Counted from the first letter of the stretch, positions 32,260 to 41,465 are shown. The stretch is DNA of 64,000 bases from JACCTU01 sp963769665 (GCA_963769665.1 CAVYMQ010000003.1:1860001-1924000), one strand, 5' to 3'. Numbers and translations: made by a program. Notes: generated from the letters alone by a model not told the origin.

Positions 32260-33269
32260 GCGCCACACAGTTCCTCGCTCCGACGGTGCGCCCCGAGGAG
32301 GACGAGCTCGACCGTTCGCTCCGCCCGCGCAAGCTCGACGACTTCGTCGGCCAGTCGCGGGTCAAGGAGCAGCTCGCGATCTCGCTCGACGCGGCGAAGG
32401 CGCGCGGCGAGGCGCTCGACCACGTGCTGCTCGTCGGCCCGCCGGGGCTCGGCAAGACGAGCCTCGCGTTCATCGTGCGCGAGGAGCTCGGCGTCGGGAT
32501 CCGCACGGTCGCCGGGCCCGCACTCGAACGCAAGGGCGACATGGCGGCGATCCTCACCGGGCTCGAGGAGCGCGACGTCCTGTTCGTGGACGAGATCCAC
32601 CGCCTGAACCGCGCGGTCGAGGAGATCCTCTACCCGGCGCTCGAGGACTTCCGGCTCGACATCATCGTCGGCCAGGGGCCTGCGGCGAGGACGCTGACGC
32701 TCGACCTTCCGCCCTTCACGCTGATCGGTGCGACGACGCGCACGGGACTGCTGACGACGCCGCTTCGCGACCGCTTCGGCATGACGTTCCGGCTCGACTA
32801 CTACTCGCCCGGCGAGCTCTCGACGATCGTGAACCGCTCGGCCCGCATCCTCGGGGTGGAGATCGAGCCCGAGGCGGCGATCGAGATCGCCGGTCGCTCG
32901 CGCGGCACGCCGCGCATCGCGAACAGGATCCTGCGGCGTGTGCGCGACGTCGCCGAGGTCCGGCACCAGGGCGTCGTCACAACCGCGATCGCCGCCGAGG
33001 CGCTCGCGCTGCTGGAGGTCGACACGCTCGGGCTCGAGCGCACCGACCGCGCGCTGCTCGGGGCGATCGTGGAGAAGTTCGGCGGCGGGCCCGTCGGCCT
33101 CTCGACGCTCGCGGTCACGCTCGGCGAGGAGCCGGACACGATCGAGGACGTCTACGAGCCCTTCCTGCTCCAGCTCGGCTTCATCCAGCGCACTCCGCGC
33201 GGCAGGATCGTCACCGACCTCGGCCGCGCGCACGTCGGCGCTTCTGCCGTCGACGACAAGCTCTTCTAG
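32256..33269 (+). CDS. ruvB: Holliday junction ATP-dependent DNA helicase RuvB
   Basis: The 337-residue AAA+ motor has Walker A GPPGLGKTS, Walker B DVLFVDEIHRLN, sensor I IGATTRTG, the arginine finger region LRDRFGMTFRL and a C-terminal winged helix (FIQRTPRGRIVTDLG). It drives branch migration together with RuvA. It ends three bases before the convergent PD40 gene. Confidence 0.97.
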   Translation: MSATQFLAPTVRPEEDELDRSLRPRKLDDFVGQSRVKEQLAISLDAAKARGEALDHVLLVGPPGLGKTSLAFIVREELGVGIRTVAGPALERKGDMAAILTGLEERDVLFVDEIHRLNRAVEEILYPALEDFRLDIIVGQGPAARTLTLDLPPFTLIGATTRTGLLTTPLRDRFGMTFRLDYYSPGELSTIVNRSARILGVEIEPEAAIEIAGRSRGTPRIANRILRRVRDVAEVRHQGVVTTAIAAEALALLEVDTLGLERTDRALLGAIVEKFGGGPVGLSTLAVTLGEEPDTIEDVYEPFLLQLGFIQRTPRGRIVTDLGRAHVGASAVDDKLF

Positions 33270-33271
33270 GA

Positions 33272-34252
33272 CTAGCGGAGCGGCTGCCAGTCGGGCTGCG
33301 TCTGGTCGATCAGCAGCTCGGTGGTCGGTGCGGGGTTGCGGGTCAGCGGCGACGAACGGCCGCCGACCGTGACGACCTGCAGCCCGAGGAAGTTCGCGCG
33401 GCCGAACTGGTCGGTGACGACGAGGAGCGTTCCGTCGGGTGACCAGGCCGGATCGTCCCCGCCGCCGAGGAGGCGCGGGTCGCTGCCGTTGGCCGCGACG
33501 GTGATCAAGCCGAGGCGCGTCCCTGCGGCCAGCCGAGAGCCGTCGGGCGACCAGGTCGGCGCGGAGGGGATGAGGTCTCCGCCGAGGCCCCCGCCGAGCC
33601 TGCGCGTCCCGTCCGGCGCTGAGGTCCAGAGCTCGCGTTCACGGCCGATGGTGCAGCGACGCGGATTGCACGAGCGCGTGAGCGGGGCGACGAGGAACGC
33701 GAGCCGGTCGCCGCGTGGCGACCACGCTGGGTCGAGCTCGAGCTCCGGGGTTCGCGTCAGCCGCCGCTGAGCCCGACCGTCGGCCCGCATGACCCAGAGG
33801 TCGGCGCTCGGCTGCTCGTTGCGCCCCACGAAGAGCCGGCCGCGCACGAACAGGATGCTTCGCCCGTCGGGACTCCACGTCGGGCTTCCATCCCAGAGCG
33901 AGTTCCGCGTGAGCCGCCGCTTGCTGCCTCCGTCGGCGTTCATCACCCAGATCTCCGTGCCGTCCGTTCCGGGGCCGAGCTGGCGGCCGGCGGAGTGAAC
34001 GTAGGCAAGCCGACGGCCGTCGGGCGACCACGCAGGCTCGAAGTCGCCCGAGGTCCGCGTGGCCGTCGTCAGCGTCTGGCGGCCCGTCCCGTCGAGCCGG
34101 ATGGAGACGATCGTCGGCCCCCACCCGGAGCCGACCCGCCCGAGCGCGGACTCGACGTAAGCGACCCGGCCGTTCTTGCCGGGGTACGCGCCGGTAGCCG
34201 GCGCCGTGCAGACGAACGCCGCAGCGAGCACGAGCGCTCCCGCGCGGAGCAT
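33272..34252 (-). CDS. Secreted TolB-like beta-propeller protein (PD40 repeats)
   Basis: The 326-residue protein has a signal peptide (LVLAAAFVCTAPATGAYPGKNG) and at least six WSPDG/WSPRG blades of the PD40/WD40-like type used by TolB. It lacks the TolB N-terminal domain. It is likely an extracytoplasmic binding protein of unknown partner. ATG 34252 follows TACGGT by 7 bases. Confidence 0.82.
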   Translation of the reverse strand: MLRAGALVLAAAFVCTAPATGAYPGKNGRVAYVESALGRVGSGWGPTIVSIRLDGTGRQTLTTATRTSGDFEPAWSPDGRRLAYVHSAGRQLGPGTDGTEIWVMNADGGSKRRLTRNSLWDGSPTWSPDGRSILFVRGRLFVGRNEQPSADLWVMRADGRAQRRLTRTPELELDPAWSPRGDRLAFLVAPLTRSCNPRRCTIGRERELWTSAPDGTRRLGGGLGGDLIPSAPTWSPDGSRLAAGTRLGLITVAANGSDPRLLGGGDDPAWSPDGTLLVVTDQFGRANFLGLQVVTVGGRSSPLTRNPAPTTELLIDQTQPDWQPLR

Positions 34253-34286
34253 CTTCGCAACCGTATCGCGCCGGTGGGGCTCTGGC

Positions 34287-34742
34287 CTAGCGCCGGAACT
34301 GCAGCTCGTGCCAGCTCGGCACGGGCGCGAGCTCGAGCAGAGCACGGCCGCCGTGTGGGTCGCGGTAGCCGAAGTCGGCCGCCTCGTCGTCCCAGGCGAC
34401 CTCCAGCAGGCCTTCCTTGACCCGGTGGTCGAGCCAGGCGCCGCGGAACACGAGCTTGCGCAGCCAGTAGACGAGCGACTCGCCCTCGACGAGCGAGATG
34501 CGCTCCCAGTGCCGCACGACGTAGCGGCCGAGCGTCGAGCGGGGCTCCTCGATCACGCCGTCGGCCGCGAGCTCGACGAGGTCGGAGATCTCCTCGTGCT
34601 CGAGCTCGTTGCCACCGATCAGCCCGAGCCGAACCGCCGCGGCGGTAACCCGCTGCTCGAAGTCGTCTCCGTTGAAGCTGAACCGGTAGCCGAGGAACTC
34701 GACGACGTAGTCGTCCCCCGACGTGTAGTTGGCCTCGGCCAC
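34287..34742 (-). CDS. Hypothetical protein, 151 aa
   Basis: This soluble acidic protein contains YVVEFLGYRFSFNGDDFEQR, HEEISDLVELAADG and GYRDPHGGRALLELAPVPSW. I do not recognise a family. The GTG start follows TATCCT by 6 bases, supporting expression. It precedes the PD40 gene on the same strand by 34 bases. Confidence 0.6.
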   Translation of the reverse strand: MAEANYTSGDDYVVEFLGYRFSFNGDDFEQRVTAAAVRLGLIGGNELEHEEISDLVELAADGVIEEPRSTLGRYVVRHWERISLVEGESLVYWLRKLVFRGAWLDHRVKEGLLEVAWDDEAADFGYRDPHGGRALLELAPVPSWHELQFRR

Positions 34743-34775
34743 CGGGAAAGGATAGCCCGCGACTACGCTGCCTTC

Positions 34776-34964
34776 GTGAACGCCCGAGCGGTCGCCGTGT
34801 CCGTGCTCGCCTGCGCCGCACTTGTGGTCGGAGGCAAGTACTTCTTCGACATCTCGTGGGAGAGCGCGCTCGTGCTCGCCCCGGTGTTCGTGCTCACGCT
34901 CGGAGGGATCGCCTTCATCGTGGTGCTCTGGGCGAAGGTGATCCGCGATTCTCTGCGCAACTAG
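34776..34964 (+). CDS. Small two-TM membrane protein, 62 aa
   Basis: It has two hydrophobic helices (about 4-20 and 30-52) and a short basic end. GTG 34776 follows TACGCT by 6 bases, which sets the start within a longer open frame. It is divergent from the 151-residue hypothetical gene. The function is unknown. Confidence 0.6.
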   Translation: MNARAVAVSVLACAALVVGGKYFFDISWESALVLAPVFVLTLGGIAFIVVLWAKVIRDSLRN

Positions 34965-34975
34965 CGGCCGTCCGC

Positions 34976-34994
34976 GTCACCCCGGTGACCATTT
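34976..34994 (+). promoter_or_regulatory. Operator-like motif upstream of the chaplin-like gene
   Basis: GTCACC-CC-GGTGACCATTT lies 94 bases before the chaplin-like ATG. It shares both half sites and the CATTT extension with the element before the peptide array at 30545-30572, in the same orientation relative to the downstream gene. Confidence 0.55.
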
Positions 34995-35087
34995 CCAAGG
35001 TATGCGTTTGAACGGATAAGAGGCGGGAACCCGAACCTCGTCCTAGCAAGGGCCTCCCTCGAGGGGCCAAACAGAAGGGGTCACAAC

Positions 35088-35522
35088 ATGCGTAAGTTCA
35101 CCACGGCTCTCGCCTTGGCATGCTCGATGGCGCTTGCACTGGCCACGGGAGCGATGGCGCAGACCAACCAGTCCGGTCTCGTCAACATCAACGTCGAAGA
35201 CAACGTCGTCCAGGTTCCGATCGCGATCGCCGCGAACATCTGCGACGTGACCGTCGCCGTGCTCGCCACTGATCTCGGTGACGGAACCGCGACGTGTGAC
35301 GCGCTCGCTGCAAGCGGCGCCACCGTCACACCGCGCTCGGCCGGCGGGGCGACTCGGCAGGACGGACTGATCAACGTCAACCTGCAGAACAACACGGTTC
35401 AGATCCCGATCGCAGCAGCGGCGAACATCTGTGACGTCACGGTGCTCGTGCTGGCAACGCAGATCCTGCTCAACGATGCGACGCAGTGCGACGCCCGGGC
35501 TGGCGCGGCTGGAATCTCCTAG
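35088..35522 (+). CDS. Chaplin-like secreted protein with two repeats
   Basis: The 144-residue exported protein has a signal peptide cleaved near AMAQ. It contains two copies of a unit reading G-L-[VI]-N-[IV]-N-[VL]-x-[DN]-N-x-V-Q-[VI]-P-I-A followed by AANICDVTV. The pattern NxVQVPxxxxxNxC is close to the chaplin domain of Streptomyces aerial-surface amyloids, where paired cysteines form a disulfide. Each repeat has two or more Cys. AAGGGG precedes the ATG. A perfect terminator follows, so it is monocistronic. Confidence 0.72.
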   Translation: MRKFTTALALACSMALALATGAMAQTNQSGLVNINVEDNVVQVPIAIAANICDVTVAVLATDLGDGTATCDALAASGATVTPRSAGGATRQDGLINVNLQNNTVQIPIAAAANICDVTVLVLATQILLNDATQCDARAGAAGIS

Positions 35523-35547
35523 TCGAGCCACCGAAGAAACCAACGTA

Positions 35548-35575
35548 CTGGGGGCGGCTGAACAGCCGCCCCCAG
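35548..35575 (+). terminator. Terminator of the chaplin-like gene
   Basis: A 12-base-pair perfect stem CTGGGGGCGGCT with loop GAAC is followed by CCTCTTC. It is placed 26 bases after the stop codon. Confidence 0.8.
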
Positions 35576-35580
35576 CCTCT

Positions 35581-36648
35581 TCAGATCGCGCGTGCCACGT
35601 GCGCGCGCGTCACCTCGTCCGGAGAGCAGCAGCCGCACAGCCCGAGCGCGAGCTTCAGCTCGACGCGCAGCAGGTCGAGCACGCGCTGAGCGCCGTCAGC
35701 ACCGTCGACGGCGAGGCCCCAGAGCACCGGCCGTCCGACGAGTACAGCCCTCGCGCCGAGCGCGAGCGCGACCATCACGTCGACGCCTCTTCTGATCCCG
35801 CCGTCGACGAGCACCTCGACCCGGTCGCCCACGGCCTCGACGACCTCGGGCAGGACGTCAACCGACGCGGCGACACCGTCGAGCTGCCTTCCACCGTGGT
35901 TCGAGACGACGATTCCCGCCGCACCGTGCTCGACCGCGAGCAACGCGTCTTCGGCCGTGTGCACTCCCTTGACGAGCACCGGCAGCTTCGTCTCGCTCGA
36001 GAGCCGCGCGACGTCCTTCCAGCTGATGGAAGGGGAGATGAGCTTGAAGTGCTCGGACACCGACGTCTCGCGCATCGTGCCGAGCGCCGCCGCGAGCGCG
36101 GGAACGGCGGGCTCATCGGGGATCAGCCAGCCCGTGCGGAGATCGCGCTCGCGGCGTCCGAAGTAGGGCGCGTCGATCGTGAGCACGATCGCGCGAAAGC
36201 CCGCGGCGACCGCCTGGTCGACGATCGAGCGCGTCACTCCCTCGTCGCGGAAGACGTAGAGCTGGAACCAGCGCGGCGCATCGGGCGCGGCGGCGGCCAC
36301 TTCGGCCGGCGACGACGTTGCCATCGTCGACATGGTCATGATCGTTCCGAACGCGGCTGCCGCGCGCGCCGTCGCGACCTCGCCCTCGGGGTGCGCGTGC
36401 CGCTGGTAGGCCATCGGCGCCACGATGATCGGCGCGGCGAGCTCGTGGCCGAGCACCGTGCGAGCCGTGGTCACGTTCGCGACGTCGCGGAGGAGTCGTG
36501 GGCGGAGCGTCCAGCGGCGGTACGCGCTCACGTTCTCGCGCAGCGTCCACTCGTCGCCCGCGCCGGCGGCGAAATATCCCAACGGCCCGGGCGGCAGGAG
36601 CTCCGCAGCGCGGCGCTCGTAGTCGAAAACGTTGAGGAGGTCGTCCAT
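35581..36648 (-). CDS. FMN-dependent alpha-hydroxy-acid oxidase/dehydrogenase
   Basis: The 355-residue TIM-barrel flavoenzyme of the LldD/glycolate-oxidase family has PIIVAPMAYQRHAHPEGE, WFQLYVFRD, LTIDAP and the active-site His-Arg in SNHGGRQLDG, then VDGGIRRGVDV. It oxidises an L-2-hydroxy acid (lactate, glycolate or mandelate type) to the oxo acid. The family includes oxidases and dehydrogenases, which sequence alone does not separate here. The C-terminus holds an unusual GLCGCC. TAGATT lies 9 bases before ATG 36648. Confidence 0.9.
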   Translation of the reverse strand: MDDLLNVFDYERRAAELLPPGPLGYFAAGAGDEWTLRENVSAYRRWTLRPRLLRDVANVTTARTVLGHELAAPIIVAPMAYQRHAHPEGEVATARAAAAFGTIMTMSTMATSSPAEVAAAAPDAPRWFQLYVFRDEGVTRSIVDQAVAAGFRAIVLTIDAPYFGRRERDLRTGWLIPDEPAVPALAAALGTMRETSVSEHFKLISPSISWKDVARLSSETKLPVLVKGVHTAEDALLAVEHGAAGIVVSNHGGRQLDGVAASVDVLPEVVEAVGDRVEVLVDGGIRRGVDVMVALALGARAVLVGRPVLWGLAVDGADGAQRVLDLLRVELKLALGLCGCCSPDEVTRAHVARAI

Positions 36649-36698
36649 CGGGGGCCAAATCTAGTGCTGTCCGACCCCCTCCGTACCGTGATCGCACG

Positions 36699-38543
36699 AT
36701 GCAACAGGGCACGTGGACGATCCGTCCCTGCCCGCACGATGAGGCGGGCGCTCTCGCGGGGGCGCTCGGAATCAGCTGGGTCACCGCCAGCGTCCTCGTC
36801 CGGCGCGGGTATGGCGACCCCGGAGCGGCGCGAGCGTTTCTCGCTGCGGAGCCGCCGCGTCACGACGCGGGGCTGCTCGGTGACACCGCGGCCGCGTGCG
36901 ACCGGATCAGGGCGGCGATCGCTGCGGGCGAGCGGATCTGCGTCCACGGCGACTACGACGTCGACGGGATCTGCGCGACCGCGCTTGCCGTGACATCACT
37001 GCGCGAGCTCGGCGCGAACGTCGACTGGCATCTCCCGAGCCGCTTCGACGAGGGCTACGGCCTCGCCGCCCAGACGATCGAGCGGCTCGCCGACGAGGGC
37101 TGCGCGCTCGTCCTGACCGTCGACTGCGGGATCACCGCGGTCGAGGAAGTCGCGCGCGCGAAGGCACTCGGCCTCGACGTGATCGTGACCGATCACCACC
37201 GCCCCGGCGAGACGCTTCCCGACTGCCCGATCGTCGCGACGCGCCCGTCGCGCTATCCCTTTCCCGAGCTCTGCGGCACCGGCGTCGCCTACAAGCTGCT
37301 CGGCGCGCTCGGGGCAGACGTCGACAAGCATCTCGACCTCGTCGCGCTCGCCACGATCGCCGACGTCGTGCCGCTGCTCGACGAGAACCGCGCGCTTGCG
37401 AGCGCCGGCCTCCGCGCGCTCGCTCGGACGCAGAAGCCCGGCCTGCAGGCGCTGATGCGCGCGGCGCACGTCGACCCCGCGATCGTCGACACCGGCGCGG
37501 TCGGGTTCCGGCTGGCGCCCCGGATCAACGCCGCCGGTCGGCTCGGCCATCCGGCTGCCGCGCTCGAGCTTTTGCTCACAGACGATCGCGAGGAAGCGTC
37601 GCGGCTCGCGTCGAGGCTCGAGGAGCTGAACCGCGAGCGTCAACAGGTCGAGGAGCGGATCCTTCGCGAAGCAGTTGCGCAGGTTGGGTCGTGGACCGAG
37701 GCGGAGCAGCGCCGAGCTGCGTACGTGGTCGCGGGCGAGGCCTGGCACGAGGGCGTGATCGGGATCGTCGCCTCGCGGCTTGTCGAACGCTTCAACCGTC
37801 CCGTCGTGATGATCGCCGGCGGTGACGAGCTCTGGAAGGGATCGGGCCGCTCCGTGGCGGCGTTCGACCTGCACGGCGGCCTCGCTGCTTGTTCCGACAT
37901 GCTCGAGCGCTTCGGGGGCCACCGGGCGGCGGCCGGGCTCTCCATCCGGCCCGAGAACGTCGAGGAGTTCGCACGCGCGTTCGCCGCGCATGCAGAGGAG
38001 CACCTGGTGGAGGAGGACCTGCGGCCCGTCACGTACGTCGACGCGGTGCTGCCGCCGAAGACGGTGCCGACGCTCGAGCTGTGCGAGGAGCTCGCCAAGC
38101 TCGCCCCGTTCGGGATGGGCAACCCTGAGGTGACGCTGCTCGCCGAGAGCTGCGAGCTGCGCGACCTCGCGACCGTCGGCGAGGGCAAGCATCTCCGCTT
38201 CCGCGTGCGCGCCGGCGGAGCGATCGCGTTCGGCCTCGGCGCCCAGCTCGAGCGCTTCCAGGCCGACACTCGATTCGACGTCGCCTTTCGGTTGCAGGCG
38301 AACCACTGGAACGGCACCGTCGCACCGCAGCTCGTCGTGCGACGGGTCTTCGACGCGCCGGACGGCTACGTGGGCTTGCGCGACTGGCTCGTCGCCGAGT
38401 TCCGGAAAGAGGAGCGAGACCCGGCCGCGCAGGAGATCTTCGAAGAGCTCGGCCTCGCCCCGGGCGTCGAGCCGCGGAGCTTGCTCGAGTCCGAGCGCTT
38501 CCGCGCGCTGCTCGAGCAGCCGTCGCTTGCGCGCGCTGCGTGA
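36699..38543 (+). CDS. recJ: Single-stranded-DNA-specific exonuclease RecJ
   Basis: The 614-residue RecJ has DHH motifs VHGDYDVDGICAT, LTVDCGIT and VTDHHRPGE, the DHHA1 region GRSVAAFDLHGGLAACSDML with ERFGGHRAAAGLSI, and an OB-like C-terminal part. It degrades 5' ends of single-stranded DNA in recombination and mismatch repair. Its stop overlaps the GNAT start (GTGA). TACCGT precedes the ATG by 9 bases. Confidence 0.94.
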   Translation: MQQGTWTIRPCPHDEAGALAGALGISWVTASVLVRRGYGDPGAARAFLAAEPPRHDAGLLGDTAAACDRIRAAIAAGERICVHGDYDVDGICATALAVTSLRELGANVDWHLPSRFDEGYGLAAQTIERLADEGCALVLTVDCGITAVEEVARAKALGLDVIVTDHHRPGETLPDCPIVATRPSRYPFPELCGTGVAYKLLGALGADVDKHLDLVALATIADVVPLLDENRALASAGLRALARTQKPGLQALMRAAHVDPAIVDTGAVGFRLAPRINAAGRLGHPAAALELLLTDDREEASRLASRLEELNRERQQVEERILREAVAQVGSWTEAEQRRAAYVVAGEAWHEGVIGIVASRLVERFNRPVVMIAGGDELWKGSGRSVAAFDLHGGLAACSDMLERFGGHRAAAGLSIRPENVEEFARAFAAHAEEHLVEEDLRPVTYVDAVLPPKTVPTLELCEELAKLAPFGMGNPEVTLLAESCELRDLATVGEGKHLRFRVRAGGAIAFGLGAQLERFQADTRFDVAFRLQANHWNGTVAPQLVVRRVFDAPDGYVGLRDWLVAEFRKEERDPAAQEIFEELGLAPGVEPRSLLESERFRALLEQPSLARAA

Positions 38544-39055
38544 TCGTTCGCGCTGAGCGCGCGGAGGACTACGAGGAGATCGCCGTGGTCGTCGAAGCGG
38601 CGTTCGGCTCGCCCGACGAGGCGCGCCTCGTCGAGAGCTTCCGTGCGTCTGCGGGCTACCTGCCGGAGCTGGCGCTCGTCGCCGAGGAAGATGGGGAGGT
38701 CCTCGGTCACGTCATGTTCACGCTCACCGAGCTCGTCGACGGGACGTCGATCCTGATGCTGTCGCCGCTCGCAGTTCGACCCGACCGGCAGCGAACCGGA
38801 ATCGGAACGGCACTCGTCCACGAAGGCCTACGCCTCTCGCGGGAGCGCAGCGAGCCGCTCGTGATCGTCGAGGGCAACCCGCTCTACTACTCGAGGTTCA
38901 GCTTCGTCGCGGCTTCGGAGCTCGGGCTCGAGCGGCCGTACGAGTCGATTCCGGAGGCGGCGTTCCAGGCCCAGCCACTACCGGCGTACGTCGAGCAGGC
39001 CTGCGGACGCGTGGTCTACCCGCCGCCGCTCACGCCGTACTACGAGACCTTGTAA
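38540..39055 (+). CDS. GNAT family N-acetyltransferase
   Basis: The 171-residue acetyltransferase has the acetyl-CoA loop VRPDRQRTGIGTALV (Q/RxxGxG/A type) and the later strand IVEGNPLYYSRFSFVAAS characteristic of the predicted N-acetyltransferase YhbS group. The substrate is unknown. It is coupled to recJ. Its stop lies in an inverted repeat GTAACA-GTC-TGTTAC. Confidence 0.85.
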   Translation: MIVRAERAEDYEEIAVVVEAAFGSPDEARLVESFRASAGYLPELALVAEEDGEVLGHVMFTLTELVDGTSILMLSPLAVRPDRQRTGIGTALVHEGLRLSRERSEPLVIVEGNPLYYSRFSFVAASELGLERPYESIPEAAFQAQPLPAYVEQACGRVVYPPPLTPYYETL

Positions 39056-39062
39056 CAGTCTG

Positions 39063-39200
39063 TTACTTGGCGACGGAGACGCCGGCCCGACGCCTCGGCG
39101 TGGGCCGAACTTCGGCGGCAGCGCGGTCGAGCGCGACGAGTGCCCGGGCGATCTCGCGCGCAGGGTCTCGCCGGAATTTGCGGATTCGACGCATGAACAT
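39063..39200 (-). CDS. Possible small basic protein, 45 aa
   Basis: A 45-residue, arginine-rich frame (MFMRRIRKFRRDPAREIA and a tail VRPTPRRRAGVSVAK) fills the gap between the acetyltransferase and rel. A weak AAGAGA precedes the ATG. The helical basic composition fits a nucleic-acid-binding or membrane-active peptide. There is no other support, so it is tentative. Confidence 0.35.
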   Translation of the reverse strand: MFMRRIRKFRRDPAREIARALVALDRAAAEVRPTPRRRAGVSVAK

Positions 39201-39263
39201 CTCTTGTTCATCGGCCGATCCGCCGATCCTCTGTAGGCAAACCCCCCGTCTACACTTGGAGAA

Positions 39264-41465
39264 ATGACGGTCGTCGACGTCACCGAGCAGCACAAAGACC
39301 TCGTCGACGAGCTGCTCGCAGCCGTCTCGGAGTCGAACCCCGACGCAGACCTCGAGCTGCTGAGGAGGGCCTTCGCCTACGCCGCGAGAGCGCACGAGGG
39401 CCAGCTCAGGCGGTCCGGGGAGGAGTTCATCCGGCACCCGTGGTCGGTGGCCAAGCTCTTGGCGGAGCTCCGCCTCGACGAGGAGACGGTCGCGGCGGCG
39501 TTGCTGCACGACGTGGTCGAGGACACGGCCGTCGAGCTCGACGATCTCCGGGCCGAGTTCGGCGGCGAGATCGCTCAGCTCGTCGAGGGCGTGACGAAGC
39601 TGACGCGCATCCAGTTCCAGACCCGCGAGCAGACCCAGGCGGACAACTACCGCAAGATGATCGTGGCGATGGCCGACGACCCGCGCGTGATCCCGATCAA
39701 GCTCGCGGACCGGTTGCACAACATGCGCACGATCGAGCACCTCCCGAAGCAGAAGCAGGTGCAGACGTCCAAGGAGACGCTCGAGGTCTACGCGCCGCTC
39801 GCACATCGGCTCGGCATCCACGCGTTCAAGTGGGAGCTCGAGGACCTCGCGTTCGAGACGCTCCATCCGCGCAAGTACGAAGAGATCAAGGCGCTCGTCG
39901 CCGACCGGCGCGCGAACCGCGAGGCACACGTGCGCGAGGCCGCAGCGCGGCTCGAAGCGGAGCTCGAGAAGGCCGACGTGCCCGCCGAGATCTCTTCGCG
40001 CGCGAAGCACTTCTACTCGATCTACGAGAAGATGGCCAAGAAGGGTCGCGAGTTCAACGAGATCTACGACCTCACCGCGATGCGCGTGATCGTCGAGCGG
40101 AGCGGGGAGGAGGGGACGCGCGACTGCTACGGCGCGCTCGGGCTGATCCACTCGCTCTGGAAGCCGATGCCGGGCCGCTTCAAGGACTTCCTCGCGATGC
40201 CGAAGTTCAACGGCTACCGGTCGTTGCACACGACGGTGATCGGGCCCGAGGGCCGCCCGCTCGAGATCCAGATCCGCACGCGCGAGATGCACGAGATGTC
40301 CGAGCTCGGGATCGCGGCCCACTGGGCGTACAAGCACGGCCAGGCGCCCGACGAGCAATGGCTTGCGTGGGTCAAGCAGCTAATGGACTCGCAGGCGGAC
40401 GAGGTCGACCCGAAGGAGTTCATGCGGAACTTCCGCACCGACCTCTTCGACGACGAGGTGTTCGTCTTCACGCCGAAGGGCGAGGTGAAGACGCTGCCCG
40501 CCGGCGCGACGCCGATCGACTTCGCATACGCGGTCCACACCGACGTCGGGCATCGCACAGTCGGCGCGAAGGTGAACGCGCGGATCGTGCCGCTGCACTA
40601 CCGCCTCAAGAGCGGCGACTTCGTGGAGATCCTCACCGCGAAGACCGGTCGGGGCCCGTCGCGCGACTGGATGTCGCTCGCGGCCTCCTCACGTGCGCGA
40701 AACAAGATCCGCCAGTGGTTCTCCCGCGAGACGAAGGAAGAGACCGAAGCGAAGGGTCGCGAGGCGCTCGAGGAAGCGCTCAAGCGGCAGAACCTTCCCT
40801 ACCGCAAGCTCGCGGGGTCCGCGGTGCTCGCGCAGATCATCCGTGACTCCGGCTTCAAGAAGGCCGAGGACTTCTACCTCGCGCTCGGCTCCGGGAAGCT
40901 CCCGCCGGCGCAGATCGTCAAGAAGGTGCTTCAGAAGCTGAAATCCGAAGGCGTCGCGGAGGAGGAGACCCTCCCCAAGAAGCAGACGCGCGCCAAGCCG
41001 ATCGACGACGGCGAGATGGGCGTGATCGTCAAGGGTGCCCAGGGCGTGCTCGTGCGGCTCGCGAAGTGCTGCACCCCGGTTCCGGGCGACGACATCGCCG
41101 GCTACATCTCGCTCGGCAAGGGCGTCACGATCCACCGGCTCGACTGCCCGAACGTGAAGGCGTTGATGCGGAACCCCGAGCGCTTCACCGACGTCGAGTG
41201 GTCGGACGGTCACAAGACGAGCTTTCGGGTGCACATCGCGGTCGACTCGTGGGACCGCCCGCGCCTGCTCGAGGACGTGGCGCGCACCTTCGCGGAGCAC
41301 GGTGCGAACATCGTCTCGTACGGCGGCAGCGTCGAGGACCAGCTCGCGAAGAACTGGTACGTGGCCGAGGTCGGCGACATCAAGTCGCTCCGCAGCCTCC
41401 TCACGGCGCTCAGGAACGTCGACGCGGTGTTCGACGCGTTCCGAGTCACCCCGTCTCAGGGATAG
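39264..41465 (+). CDS. rel: Bifunctional (p)ppGpp synthetase/hydrolase Rel
   Basis: The 733-residue RSH protein has an HD hydrolase domain with H58 and HD at 82-83 (LLHDVVEDT), a synthetase domain around 270-370 (RFKDFLAMPKFNGYRSLHTT, EIQIRT), a TGS domain (about 400-460), a conserved Cys/zinc-finger-like region (AKCCTPVPGDDI) and a C-terminal ACT domain. Both hydrolase and synthetase motifs look intact, so it should be the main stringent-response enzyme. TACACT 7 bases before ATG indicates a leaderless mRNA. Confidence 0.95.
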   Translation: MTVVDVTEQHKDLVDELLAAVSESNPDADLELLRRAFAYAARAHEGQLRRSGEEFIRHPWSVAKLLAELRLDEETVAAALLHDVVEDTAVELDDLRAEFGGEIAQLVEGVTKLTRIQFQTREQTQADNYRKMIVAMADDPRVIPIKLADRLHNMRTIEHLPKQKQVQTSKETLEVYAPLAHRLGIHAFKWELEDLAFETLHPRKYEEIKALVADRRANREAHVREAAARLEAELEKADVPAEISSRAKHFYSIYEKMAKKGREFNEIYDLTAMRVIVERSGEEGTRDCYGALGLIHSLWKPMPGRFKDFLAMPKFNGYRSLHTTVIGPEGRPLEIQIRTREMHEMSELGIAAHWAYKHGQAPDEQWLAWVKQLMDSQADEVDPKEFMRNFRTDLFDDEVFVFTPKGEVKTLPAGATPIDFAYAVHTDVGHRTVGAKVNARIVPLHYRLKSGDFVEILTAKTGRGPSRDWMSLAASSRARNKIRQWFSRETKEETEAKGREALEEALKRQNLPYRKLAGSAVLAQIIRDSGFKKAEDFYLALGSGKLPPAQIVKKVLQKLKSEGVAEEETLPKKQTRAKPIDDGEMGVIVKGAQGVLVRLAKCCTPVPGDDIAGYISLGKGVTIHRLDCPNVKALMRNPERFTDVEWSDGHKTSFRVHIAVDSWDRPRLLEDVARTFAEHGANIVSYGGSVEDQLAKNWYVAEVGDIKSLRSLLTALRNVDAVFDAFRVTPSQG

